Both the position numbers and the translations under genes were made by a program. Below are positions 8,418 to 16,924 of a stretch of DNA of 37,593 nt, piece after piece. Each line of letters starts with the position of its first letter. Positions within the stretch are counted from its first letter, which is position 1. The DNA lies in contig CALAGR010000171.1 of the NCBI GenBank assembly GCA_937891735.1, positions 1-37,593 of the forward strand, written 5' to 3'. The DNA is from an uncultured Pseudomonadota bacterium (GTDB lineage: Bacteria > Myxococcota_A > UBA796 > UBA9615). The notes beneath the pieces are model-generated. The model had not been told where the DNA came from and ran no database searches. It saw nothing but the letters and a program-made list of their open reading frames with translations.

Positions 8418-9919
8418 ACCCGGAGCTCCAATCCCAGTGATGCGCGGACGGTGGGGCTGGCCGTCCAGCCGCCGCCCCCTTCCAGGGTCAACCACATGAA
8501 GCGCGTGAGGCGCAGGGCGGCCTGGACCTCCGCGCCGACGCCCAGGAACACGGTGGGGACCGTCACGATGTCGATGACCCCGTTGGTGTCGCGCTTGACG
8601 ACCTGGGGCCCCACGAACAGCGCCTCGGCGTACAGCATGCCGGTGATCCGCACCAGTCCGCCCGCCATGCCCAGCGTCGGGCCCACCCGCACAGTGGGGA
8701 TCCCGCGCATGTGCGTTCCGAGCGCGCCGAGATCGAACGGGCGGGACAGCATCAGCGAGGCGCTCGCCACCATCGCCAGCGCCGGCGCGCCGTACTTCTG
8801 GCGCCCGCGGATCCCGACCATGACCCGAGGCTCCAGCCAGTGGGCGGTGGGGGCCTCCGAGACGACGTCGGGGGCCTGGGTGTCTCGCTGGTGGAACCGG
8901 TAGCCGAGGCTCGCTCCGGTCAGGAAGCGCAGGCTGTACCAGGGCCAGGCGAAGGTCCCGTCCGATGCCACCTTCGCGGCACGTCCCTTCGTGACGAGCC
9001 AATACCCGCCTGGGTGCGTCTGGTGCAGCGCGGCGCGGGCGAAGGCGGGCTCGGGGCGCGTGTCCTCCCCCTTCGACAGGTCCGAGAGCGTGTCCCACAG
9101 AGCAGAGGTGGAGCCAAGCACGAGGCGAGCCCCCGGCGCCGCCACCAGGACGCCGGTGGTGACCGGGTCGCCGGCGATCTGCACCAGGTGGGGCCCCGGC
9201 ACCAGCTCCACCCACCGCTCGGCCGGCGCGGGCTCCTGTGCGCGGCGGGGGTCTGCCGTCTGGCCGTCGACGCTGATCCGGTGGTCCGGGTCGATGATCA
9301 GCAGCCTCGCTCGGGGGAGGTGCACCAGGGCCTCGCGGGCCTCCCAGTAGGCGGTCTCCAGCTCCACCTCGGCGGAGTAGGGCCACCCCCGATCCGGGGC
9401 GAGGGTGACCGCCGAGTCGAGGATCGACAGGGCGAACGTGGCGTCCTGGGGGTAGCCGAGCCACTCCGCCCGCGCCAGATCGAGGTAGGCGCCGTGGAGC
9501 TCGGATCGCGGGCCCAGCAGGCCCTGCACGCAGTCGGGCCTGGCGAGCAGCGCCTCCAGCTCCGTGCGGACCGCCTTCCACTCCCCCGCCGCGGCGTGCT
9601 GCCGGCCGCGCTCGAGCTTCGTGGTCCACACATCGTTGGAGACCCGGTCCTGGTCGTCACAGACCTCGAGCCGGGGCGCGCCCACCAGCCGGAAGCCGGC
9701 CGCGCTCCATGTCTGATCCGCGAACCAGCTCGGAGAGACCTTCGGATCGGGCCCACCGTCGAGCCGGTCCACGAGGCCCTTCGCGCGGGCCTTCTTGCGC
9801 GCGTCGGGCCCATACAGGGTGTCCGGTCCCTGCATGGGGCCCTGTTCGTCCTCGGCCGCGGCGGGCGAAGGCGCGAGGGCGAGGGCCGTCGCCACGGCGA
9901 GGATCAGAGCGCGTCGCAC
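8399..9919 (-). CDS. Exported PEGA-like / beta-barrel-like envelope protein
   Basis: The gene encodes 506 residues from GTG 9919. That start gives a clean Sec signal peptide (hydrophobic core, then AAA-EDEQ) and overlaps the end of the caspase gene by 16 nt. The frame is open to 11059, but that part is antisense-type shadow. About residues 75-200 look helical and TPR-like. About residues 203-266 (LLIIDPDHRISVDG ... LVPGPHLVQIAG) resemble a PEGA domain, a small envelope beta-sandwich. From about 330 the sequence alternates Gly- and aromatic-rich amphipathic strands, as in an outer-membrane beta-barrel or porin-like domain. Family assignment is tentative. Its place between the caspase-STAND gene and the FG-GAP gene, with overlaps on both sides, suggests joint production of the three proteins. 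Confidence 0.85.
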   Translation of the reverse strand: MRRALILAVATALALAPSPAAAEDEQGPMQGPDTLYGPDARKKARAKGLVDRLDGGPDPKVSPSWFADQTWSAAGFRLVGAPRLEVCDDQDRVSNDVWTTKLERGRQHAAAGEWKAVRTELEALLARPDCVQGLLGPRSELHGAYLDLARAEWLGYPQDATFALSILDSAVTLAPDRGWPYSAEVELETAYWEAREALVHLPRARLLIIDPDHRISVDGQTADPRRAQEPAPAERWVELVPGPHLVQIAGDPVTTGVLVAAPGARLVLGSTSALWDTLSDLSKGEDTRPEPAFARAALHQTHPGGYWLVTKGRAAKVASDGTFAWPWYSLRFLTGASLGYRFHQRDTQAPDVVSEAPTAHWLEPRVMVGIRGRQKYGAPALAMVASASLMLSRPFDLGALGTHMRGIPTVRVGPTLGMAGGLVRITGMLYAEALFVGPQVVKRDTNGVIDIVTVPTVFLGVGAEVQAALRLTRFMWLTLEGGGGWTASPTVRASLGLELRVWAERH

Positions 9920-12900
9920 GACTGCCTCGCGGAGGTGTGGGCCGACTGCGCGAGCCACGAGCAGGCCAGGCGCTGGTAGGACACAAGGGCGGTGGCCCGG
10001 CGGATCGCCGCTCCGTCCCGGGTCACGGTGATCAGGCCTCCGTGTGCGTCGAACAGGACGCTCAGGATGTCCTCGCCGTCGTAGCGACCCAGGGGCGACA
10101 GGGTCTCCGTGTCCAGGACGACCGCCGTCCCATCGCGGTCCACGGCGGCGACGAACCGGCCGTCCGGCGAGGCCCGCAGCTCGCGCACGGGGGAGTCCAG
10201 GGCCAGACACGCATCGCTGGTGCGGATCCAGGCGTCCGCCTGCCGGGTCCAGCTCTCGACGAGGCCCGACTCGAGCCCGATGAACGCCCGGTCCGGGCCC
10301 GCCAGGGTCGCCGTCATGGGGCGCGCGTTGGGAGCCAGCTCGGTCGGGCGGGTCGAGGCCCCGGGCTGCCAGTACAGGACGCGCCGGTCGCGGCCCACCG
10401 TCAGCAGCGCGTCGGACTCCACGGAGATCGAGAAGATCTCGTCGCCGTGCCCTTGCAGCGGCGTCGCCGGACCGCTCGGGCCGGACAGCCACACCTCCAA
10501 CGCCCCGGCATCGTCCCCTGCCGCCACCAGGGTCTGTGCCGCGGCGACCGCCGTGACCCCGGCGTGCGCTCCCGGCGACCTTTGGAGGGGCACCGTGCTC
10601 ACGCCCTGCGTCCTGAGCAAGCGCCCGTCGCTGGTGCCGAACAGCGCGGTGCCGCTGGGGGTCACGGCCACGGCCGACGCCTTGAAGATCGCGGGGCAGG
10701 CCATCGCCTCCGGGTCCTGCCGCCACACGGACCCGGTGTCGATGCCCGAAATCGAGGCGATCACGCTGCCCGTGCCTGCCGCGCGGCGCAGATCCACGCC
10801 GACGTTGCTGATGGGCTCGGCTGCGGCGCCGGTGATCGACCAGAGCCTGGCGTGGCCATCGCCGCCTGCGGTCAGGGCCTGGAGCCCGTCCGCGCCCTGG
10901 ACGAAGCGGGCCGACCGGACGCCCCCGTCGTGTCCGGTCAGTCGGGCGACGGCCCGGGTGCCCCCGGACGGGGAGAAGGACCAGACGCGGGCGGTGCCGT
11001 CCTCCCCGGCGCTGATCAGCATCCTGCCCGAGGCGAGCCAGTCGACGGACCAGACCCACGCGCCGTGGCCGGGCAGCGACTTCAGCGAGGCACCGGTGCT
11101 CCCGGCGTCGCCCTTTCCGGAGTGCCAGATCCCCACCGTGCCGTCCCAGCTGGCGGACGCGACCCAGCGGCCGCTCGGGTCGAACCGCACCGCCTGGACC
11201 GGACCGGCGTGCGCGCTCTCGGGGGTCTGGGGGCTCGACGGCCAGAAGATCACCCGGCCGTCCTCTCCGCCGGAGACGAGGACCACGGCGCCCGGCTCGC
11301 GCCCCGGGCTGGGCGAGAAGTGCACCGAGTTGACCCAGCCCCGGTGGCCTCGCGGGGTCGCGCCCTCGGGGTCCTGCAGGGGTGGGAGCTCCCGCCCGGT
11401 CCGGTCCAGCAGCGTGATCTGCCCGTCCTCTCCGCCGATGGCGATGTCGCCGTCCCGGGACACGTCCATGGACCGCGGGGGCCCGGCCAGGGTGTGCAGG
11501 AGACGAGGCGCAGAGTTGGGGACCGCGAGGTGGATCGAGCCATCGTCAGCCCCGGCCACGAAGCCGTCGGGGCTCACGTGCAGGTGGCGGACCGCGGCCT
11601 TCAGATGCACGGCCTCACCCCGGGGCCTCAGGGTCCCCTGCGGGTCCAGGCTCCAAAAGCGCACCCCGCCGGCCTCGTCGGCGGACGCGATGACCTTGTT
11701 GGCGTCCACGGCCAGGGCGGTCACGGCGGCAGCGTGGGCTGCGACGGGCGGCTTGCTGCGATCCCAGCAGTCGGCGCACCACGCCACGACCTGGCCGTCC
11801 AGACCGCCGGTCACCACGGTCCCGTCGATGAGCACGACCCTGGACACCTCGCCCGCTCCGAACGTGGGGCCGCGCACCGAGCCCAGCACCTCCGAGAGCA
11901 CGGCCGTGGCCGTGTCGCCGGGACGGAGGAGGGCGTCGCTCCGGGCTGCCTGCACCGCCGTGGCGAGGGCGTCGTTCCCACGGCCCGGGAGCCGTGTCAG
12001 CGCGCGGGCCTGGCTCGCCAGCGTCTGGGCGAGGGCCCGCTCGGCGTCGAGCTGCGCGGCCTTGGCGGACATCTCGTTGGCCGCGGCGAGCTTGGCGTTG
12101 TCGTCGGCGATCTCGGTCTGTCTGGCGGCCTCGTCGGCGGCCCGCTCGGCCTCCTGGGCGCTCCTCATGGCCTCTTGCTGGCTGATCTTGGCGGCTTCTT
12201 CGGCGAGCCTCGAGGTGGCTTCGCTCTCCTTGGCGTCGGCGAGCGCCTTGGTGGCCAGATCCTCGGATTGGATGGCCGCCTCCTCCGCCTGACGCGCGAT
12301 CACCGCGGATTCCTCAGCCTCCTGCTGCTTGAACACGGCGTAGATCGTGATGCCCAGCAGGACGCCCACGATCAGCATCACCGCGATGTTGAACCGCAGG
12401 CGACGCCGCTCCTTGTGCTTCGCGGAGCGCGTGACGAAGTCGGTCTCCAGGGCGTTCATCCACGGATCGGCGCTGCCCAGGTTCACCGCCACCTGGGGGA
12501 GGCGGACGTCGTCGTGCCACAGGCGCTCCTTCAGGCGCCGACCGAAGCGACGATCCCCGTCCCAGTCCAGGGCCGCCTGCCAGAGCTCCCGCCGCAGCTT
12601 GAGGGGCTCGTCCAGATCGCGCTGCCAGCGGCGGATCCGGTCCCAGCTCATGACGAGCATGTCGTGGGCCGGCTCGACGTAGGTGACGGGCTGGCCGTCC
12701 TCGCCGTCCGCGACGCCGCTCACCAGCAGCCGCGCGTCGATCAGGCGGTCGAGCACGGTCCTGACGCGGCCCGCTTCGGCCGGATCGGGCCACTCCTGCT
12801 CGCGTTCGAGCAGCCGTCGCTTCGCCAGATCGCCGCCTTCGTCGCTGACCATGCGCAGCATGAGGTTGCGCATGGTGCGCTGCTCCTCCGGCGGGGAGGC

Positions 12901-14580
12901 CGCGTGCAGCTCGGACGCGCGGGTCTGAAGGGAGCCCACGACGCCGCCGATCGCGTCGTAGTCCGCGCCCTGGAGCGCCCGGTCGGTCCGCTCGTCCTGC
13001 TCGATGTAGCGGCGGTAGAGCTCCGCGAGGGTGAAGGAGAGCAGGGGCAGCGCGCCGGGCATCGCGGCGAGGTCGTCCAGGAGCCGGTCCGGGAGCCCCG
13101 GGGGCTCGTAGTACAGGACCTTGTCGGCGGCGGGGCCGTCGATGACCTCCCGCATCTCCTCCCGGGTCATGGGCGGGATGGCGTAGCGGCCGTGCTCCAG
13201 CAGATCCCGAAGGACCGAGGCCCGGACCTGGGGCTCGAAGTCGGCGCGCAGCGTCACCAGGATCTGCAGGTGGGGGTCGCTCCCATCGACCCAGCGGCTC
13301 AGGGTGCCCAGGAACTGCTCCTGCACCTCCGGGTCGGTGCACATCGTGAAGATCTCTTCGAACTGGTCGATGACCAGCAGCCGGGGCATGCCCGCCGGGC
13401 ACTCCTTCGACCGCTCCTGCGCGCGCTCCAGCATCGACAGGGGGTCGGACGCAGGACGGATCGGTCCCACGACCCACCACACGCCGTCTTCGTTCGCCGT
13501 GGCGTCACCGCCGCCACAGATGCGCGGGATCAGGCCGGCGTTGACGACCGACGACTTGCCGGAGCCCGAGGCCCCCACCACGGCGAGGAAGCGCGCGCCC
13601 TGCCGGTTCACCCGCTCGACCAGCTCGGTCACCACCCGGGTGCGCCCGAAAAAGAGGTGGTGCTGCTCCTTCGTGTAGGAGCGCAGGCCCCGCCAGGGGT
13701 TGCTCTCGTAGTCCAGGGGCGGGTCGTCCCGGATCACCGCCGTCACGCCCGGGGTGTGGAACAGGAACTCGCCGCGGTCGTGCCGCGGGAGGGGCCACAG
13801 GCCCGGGGTCTGCTGCGTGCCCCGGTCCTCCGCGGCCAGCTCCACGACGTCCCGGACGTACATGTACAGCTCGGACGCGGTGATGACGCCGTCCTTCTCG
13901 CCGTCGGGGCCGGGCTTGTCCGCGTCCCCCTTGAGGCCCTGCAGCAGGGCGGTGGCGAAGGGGGAGTGGCCGGTGGGCGTGTCGCGCTCGCCGATGGTCA
14001 GCCCGTCGATGACATCGAGGGCCTTTTCGTCCTGGGCCGCCGACGTCAGCACCTGGGCCGCGGGGTGGTCCAGGAACCGCTCGTATCGCTTGCGGTACAG
14101 CGTCTGGGTGGAGGGCAGGAAGGACCGCGTGGAGGTCCAGCGAAAGGAGCCGGCGAAGCAGCAGTCGAACACCAGCAGCATGTGGTGGGCGGGCAGCTTC
14201 TCGAAGGCGGCGGCGGCCTCCACCATCGGGAAGAGGCTGTCCCGCTTCTCCCCGCGCGCGTCCTGCGGCACCAGGAAGCCCTCGGGTCCGTCGTCGCCGT
14301 CCTGGGCGATGCCGTGGCCCGCGAAGTAGAAGACCAGGCGGTCGTCCGGCTGGACCGCGGCGGGCAGGGTCTCGTGGAAGAGGCGGCGCAGGCCCGCCAG
14401 ATCCGCGTCTGCGTCCAGGCACAGGATGGTCTCGTAGGCGTGGTCGTCTTCGAGGCAACGGGCCAGCGTCCCGGCGTCCCGGACCGCGGTGGTCAGCTTC
14501 GGGATGCCGTGCTGGTAGTCGTCGATCCCGATGAGGACCGCGATGTTCTTTCGGAACTCCCTCACCACGGCCTGCAACAT
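9904..14580 (-). CDS. Membrane-anchored caspase / nSTAND NTPase / WD40 protein
   Basis: This 1558-residue protein starts at ATG 14580. Residues 10-260 are a C14 caspase-like peptidase with the dyad H89 (FYFAGHG) and C141 (VFDCCFAG). Residues about 296-700 are a STAND NTPase of the nSTAND1 type: FFGR entry motif, Walker A GASGSGKSS (336-344) and Walker B LLVIDQFEEI (401-410). A basic KHKERRRLR precedes one transmembrane helix at about 727-750, then an Ala/Glu-rich coiled coil to about 860. Some 14-15 WD40-like repeats follow (about 900-1530), enough for two seven-bladed propellers. The positive-inside rule puts the protease and NTPase in the cytoplasm and the WD40 part outside. Family logic is that the WD40 region senses a ligand, STAND oligomerises, and the protease is activated; this is inferred. 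All visible catalytic motifs are intact. An in-frame GTG 21 nt upstream is an alternative start. Confidence 0.94.
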   Translation of the reverse strand: MLQAVVREFRKNIAVLIGIDDYQHGIPKLTTAVRDAGTLARCLEDDHAYETILCLDADADLAGLRRLFHETLPAAVQPDDRLVFYFAGHGIAQDGDDGPEGFLVPQDARGEKRDSLFPMVEAAAAFEKLPAHHMLLVFDCCFAGSFRWTSTRSFLPSTQTLYRKRYERFLDHPAAQVLTSAAQDEKALDVIDGLTIGERDTPTGHSPFATALLQGLKGDADKPGPDGEKDGVITASELYMYVRDVVELAAEDRGTQQTPGLWPLPRHDRGEFLFHTPGVTAVIRDDPPLDYESNPWRGLRSYTKEQHHLFFGRTRVVTELVERVNRQGARFLAVVGASGSGKSSVVNAGLIPRICGGGDATANEDGVWWVVGPIRPASDPLSMLERAQERSKECPAGMPRLLVIDQFEEIFTMCTDPEVQEQFLGTLSRWVDGSDPHLQILVTLRADFEPQVRASVLRDLLEHGRYAIPPMTREEMREVIDGPAADKVLYYEPPGLPDRLLDDLAAMPGALPLLSFTLAELYRRYIEQDERTDRALQGADYDAIGGVVGSLQTRASELHAASPPEEQRTMRNLMLRMVSDEGGDLAKRRLLEREQEWPDPAEAGRVRTVLDRLIDARLLVSGVADGEDGQPVTYVEPAHDMLVMSWDRIRRWQRDLDEPLKLRRELWQAALDWDGDRRFGRRLKERLWHDDVRLPQVAVNLGSADPWMNALETDFVTRSAKHKERRRLRFNIAVMLIVGVLLGITIYAVFKQQEAEESAVIARQAEEAAIQSEDLATKALADAKESEATSRLAEEAAKISQQEAMRSAQEAERAADEAARQTEIADDNAKLAAANEMSAKAAQLDAERALAQTLASQARALTRLPGRGNDALATAVQAARSDALLRPGDTATAVLSEVLGSVRGPTFGAGEVSRVVLIDGTVVTGGLDGQVVAWCADCWDRSKPPVAAHAAAVTALAVDANKVIASADEAGGVRFWSLDPQGTLRPRGEAVHLKAAVRHLHVSPDGFVAGADDGSIHLAVPNSAPRLLHTLAGPPRSMDVSRDGDIAIGGEDGQITLLDRTGRELPPLQDPEGATPRGHRGWVNSVHFSPSPGREPGAVVLVSGGEDGRVIFWPSSPQTPESAHAGPVQAVRFDPSGRWVASASWDGTVGIWHSGKGDAGSTGASLKSLPGHGAWVWSVDWLASGRMLISAGEDGTARVWSFSPSGGTRAVARLTGHDGGVRSARFVQGADGLQALTAGGDGHARLWSITGAAAEPISNVGVDLRRAAGTGSVIASISGIDTGSVWRQDPEAMACPAIFKASAVAVTPSGTALFGTSDGRLLRTQGVSTVPLQRSPGAHAGVTAVAAAQTLVAAGDDAGALEVWLSGPSGPATPLQGHGDEIFSISVESDALLTVGRDRRVLYWQPGASTRPTELAPNARPMTATLAGPDRAFIGLESGLVESWTRQADAWIRTSDACLALDSPVRELRASPDGRFVAAVDRDGTAVVLDTETLSPLGRYDGEDILSVLFDAHGGLITVTRDGAAIRRATALVSYQRLACSWLAQSAHTSARQSCDAL

Positions 14581-14609
14581 ACCCCGGGTCGGGATCACCC
14601 GTTTCCGTG

Positions 14610-14649
14610 CGCGTTCGCCGTCCTGGTCGCCGGCAGGGCGGCGAACGCG
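14610..14649. other. 16-bp inverted repeat in divergent promoter region
   Basis: Arms 14610-14625 and 14634-14649 match in 15 of 16 positions as an inverted repeat, and the exception is a G-T wobble in RNA; the loop is 8 nt. It lies in the 117-nt gap between the caspase gene (start 14580, leftward) and the RCC1 lipoprotein gene (start 14698, rightward). It may be an operator for a dimeric regulator, or a leader hairpin in the caspase mRNA. Confidence 0.6.
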
Positions 14650-14671
14650 GAGGTGCAAAGGCTCCTGGTGG

Positions 14672-14694
14672 TAGCCTCCCCGACTACCGGAGGG
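14672..14694 (+). promoter_or_regulatory. Putative -10 (TAGCCT) and GGAGGG ribosome site
   Basis: TAGCCT at 14672-14677 fits TAnnnT, and GGAGGG at 14689-14694 lies 3 nt before GTG 14698. The leader would be about 14-15 nt. The ribosome site supports the GTG start of the RCC1 lipoprotein. Confidence 0.4.
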
Positions 14695-14697
14695 ATC

Positions 14698-15738
14698 GTG
14701 ACCAGTCGCATCGCCCCAACTGTGTGGATCGCGCTCCTCACCCTGTGCGGCTGCTCCTTCGAGGGCGACTCCGCCGGCGAGTGCGCAGACGGCGCGGACA
14801 ACGACCGGGACGGCCTGTTCGACTGCAACGACCCCGACTGCTTCGGGGCCCCCGTCTGTGCAGCGATCCCCGAGACCGCCCGGCTCTTCGACGACGTCGC
14901 TGCGGGCGGGGTCACGACCTGCGGGATCGCCGAGGGCGGCGCGGTCGCCTGTTGGGGCAGCGACGAATACAACCAGGCCTCGCCTCCGGCGGGCGCCTTC
15001 GAGCAGCTCACGGTCTCGTTCCTTCACTCCTGCGGCGTCACCACGGGAGGAGACGCGTCCTGCTGGGGCTGCGCGGCGGGCGCCAACTACGGCCAGTGCA
15101 GGCAGCCCGACACCCCGGTGATCCAGGTCGATGCCGGCACGTACCACTCCTGCGCGATCGGGGACGACGGGGCGCTGGTCTGCTGGGGCTGCGAGGGGGC
15201 GGACCAGGGGCAGTGCGACGCCCCCGCGGGCACCTTCACGGACGTGTCGGGCGGGTCGGTGCACAGCGTCGCGGTCGGCGCCGACGGCGCGCTCGCGTGT
15301 TGGGGGAGCGACACCAGCGCCCAGTGCGACACCACCGCTGGCGACTGGGCCCAGGTGAGCGCGGGCACCTGGCACACCTGCGCCCTGGCCACGGATCGCA
15401 GCATCTCCTGCTGGGGCTGCGAGGCCGAGCCCGACGCCGACCCGGTTGACCATGGCCAGTGCGCCGCCCCTGCCGGCGAGTTCCTCGCGGTGCGGGCCTC
15501 CGTGCACCACACCTGCGCCCTCGCCGCGGATCGTTCGATCGTCTGCTGGGGATGCCAGGGCACGGCGGACGGGGCCTCAGTCGATCTGGGCCAGTGCGAG
15601 CCCCCGGACGGCGAGTTCACGGCGCTCGGAGTGGGGCGGTGGCACGGCTGCGCCCGCCGCCCGGACGGGACGGTCGCGTGCTGGGGGAACGACTACTTCG
15701 GCCAGCTGGACCCGCCCGTCGAGCCCGCCTCGCGCTGA
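14698..15738 (+). CDS. Seven-repeat RCC1-like propeller lipoprotein
   Basis: The gene encodes 346 residues from GTG 14698, chosen because it has an adjacent GGAGGG and opens a signal peptide ending in LCGC (Cys19, the predicted lipid site; Cys at -2 is unusual). The frame is open for kilobases upstream, but that part is shadow. A short DGADNDRDGLFDC segment follows, resembling MopE/TSP3-type motifs. Seven tandem repeats of about 37-47 residues come next, each with HxCAL or equivalent, then CWG, then PAG. This is the RCC1_2 type and predicts one seven-bladed beta-propeller. Most blades have a Cys in the HxC position and another in CWG; the fourth lacks the first. The surface role is unknown. 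The gene is divergent from the caspase operon and may share control with it. Confidence 0.88.
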   Translation: MTSRIAPTVWIALLTLCGCSFEGDSAGECADGADNDRDGLFDCNDPDCFGAPVCAAIPETARLFDDVAAGGVTTCGIAEGGAVACWGSDEYNQASPPAGAFEQLTVSFLHSCGVTTGGDASCWGCAAGANYGQCRQPDTPVIQVDAGTYHSCAIGDDGALVCWGCEGADQGQCDAPAGTFTDVSGGSVHSVAVGADGALACWGSDTSAQCDTTAGDWAQVSAGTWHTCALATDRSISCWGCEAEPDADPVDHGQCAAPAGEFLAVRASVHHTCALAADRSIVCWGCQGTADGASVDLGQCEPPDGEFTALGVGRWHGCARRPDGTVACWGNDYFGQLDPPVEPASR

Positions 15739-15808
15739 ATCTCCGCCGCCGCGTTTGATGGCGGTGGCACCCGGACCCCGCGTCGGTGGGCGCCGTGCTC
15801 GCTTCGTC

Positions 15809-15814
15809 TACGAT
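15809..15814 (+). promoter_or_regulatory. Putative -10 (TACGAT) of membrane protein gene
   Basis: TACGAT lies 6 nt before GTG 15821, with no Shine-Dalgarno sequence in between. Its position supports GTG 15821 over the upstream ATG 15758, which would lie upstream of this promoter. Confidence 0.45.
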
Positions 15815-15820
15815 CCGTCC

Positions 15821-16918
15821 GTGGCCCGACGTCGTGACTCCGCCCGCCGACTCGGCGCGCCCTGGCTTCCGCTCCTGGCGGTGCTGGGCGTGTTGTTCGG
15901 CGCGTGGGTGCTGACGTGGCGGGGGCTGCAGCTCGGCGTGATCCAGCGCGGGGTCGTGGAGCTGTGGGTGCACGGGCGGCAGCCCGGCTGGCTCGACTGG
16001 GTGCCGTACATCCACCCGCCGGGCTATTCGCTGTACATGAACTGGGTGGAGGCGCTGTCGGGGGCCCTCGGGGTCGAGCCGGACAGCACGGTCTTCTGGT
16101 TCGGGGCGCTGGTGACGACGGCGGCCGTGGTGCTGGCGACGGCGGCCGCGAACCGCTGGCTGGGGGCTGGCCCGGCGGTCTGGGTGGCGGCCATGACGGC
16201 GCTGTCACCCCAGAACCTGCGGCCCTTCGAGCACTACCCCCTGGCTCGCCTGCTGCTGTTGGCGGCGGTGGTGGCGGTGGTGGATCGGCTCGTGTTGCGC
16301 AGCAAGGGCGACGACGCCGACGAACCGCCGGGCGCGGTGCCGCTGTGGGCGGTGGTGGGGTGCTGCCTGCTCGCGGTGGAGCTGCACCTGTCGTCGTGGT
16401 TCGTGCTCGGGCCGGCCCTGGGGCTGCTGGCCCTCGCGCGGCAGGGGCGCGGGGCGCGCCTGGTGCTGGCGGGGCTGCTGGGGCTGTTCGCGGTGACGAC
16501 CCTGTTCGGGCTGTGGGACGTGCTGGAGTTCGGCGTGGGGCACAAGCCGGGGCGGGGCGTGGTGTCGATCGAGTGGGCCAATCCGGCGCTGCTCATCGCG
16601 CTCGTGCCGGCGCTGCTGATCGGGCCCATGCGCCAGCTCACGTTCGGGCTGCTGGCGTTCTGCGGGATCACGTTTGCGCTGCAGGCGCTGCAGATCGCCG
16701 ATGGCACGCCGTTCCCGAGCTCGCTGCACTACTTCGAGCTGATCGGCCCGGCGGCGATCCTGGTGGTGGCGGCGTCCCTGGTGCGCCTGGCGGCGGAGGC
16801 GCCCCGGTGGCTGCCGGCGGCGCTGGCGCTGGTGCTGCTGGCGACGCAGGTCGCGCTGTTCGGACGGGGGCTGGTGGCGCTGTTCGTGCAGCCGCGCTGG
16901 CTGTTGATGCTCTTCTGA
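15821..16918 (+). CDS. Polytopic GT-C-like membrane protein
   Basis: The gene encodes 365 residues from GTG 15821. The product begins with a basic stretch (ARRRDSARR) and a first membrane helix, which fits the positive-inside rule; ATG 15758 is an alternative that adds 21 residues. Eight or more hydrophobic segments follow. The first external loop holds YIHPPGYSLYMNW, similar to the HPPG/HPPL loop of GT-C glycosyltransferases that use polyprenyl-phosphate sugars (ArnT/PMT-like). The catalytic acidic residue usually found in the first loop is not obvious (LDW is the nearest), so enzyme activity is unproven. The protein is shorter than most GT-C enzymes. It converges with the SDR gene, with only 6 nt between the stops. 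Confidence 0.82.
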   Translation: MARRRDSARRLGAPWLPLLAVLGVLFGAWVLTWRGLQLGVIQRGVVELWVHGRQPGWLDWVPYIHPPGYSLYMNWVEALSGALGVEPDSTVFWFGALVTTAAVVLATAAANRWLGAGPAVWVAAMTALSPQNLRPFEHYPLARLLLLAAVVAVVDRLVLRSKGDDADEPPGAVPLWAVVGCCLLAVELHLSSWFVLGPALGLLALARQGRGARLVLAGLLGLFAVTTLFGLWDVLEFGVGHKPGRGVVSIEWANPALLIALVPALLIGPMRQLTFGLLAFCGITFALQALQIADGTPFPSSLHYFELIGPAAILVVAASLVRLAAEAPRWLPAALALVLLATQVALFGRGLVALFVQPRWLLMLF

Positions 16919-16924
16919 GCCCCG

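Noticed and set aside
8418-9629. Upstream extension of the FG-GAP frame
   Set aside because: It overlaps the exported PEGA-like gene on the same strand and reads as low-complexity Arg/Gly/Ala; the signal peptide begins at 8417.
9904-14580. Firm call as an anti-phage (Avs-like) defence gene
   Set aside because: Caspase and STAND domains occur in defence, but the membrane helix and coupled exported genes point as well to envelope signalling; there are no defence neighbours.
9709-14697. Plus-strand open frame of about 1660 codons opposite the caspase operon, continuous with the RCC1 lipoprotein
   Set aside because: It is antisense to a gene with clear catalytic motifs, its product is low-complexity Arg/Gly/Pro/Val-rich, and a signal peptide with ribosome site begins only at 14698.
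15740-15765. CCGCC/GGCGG hairpin as terminator of the RCC1 gene
   Set aside because: The stem is only 5 bp with a 12-nt loop and no T-run; too weak in GC-rich DNA.
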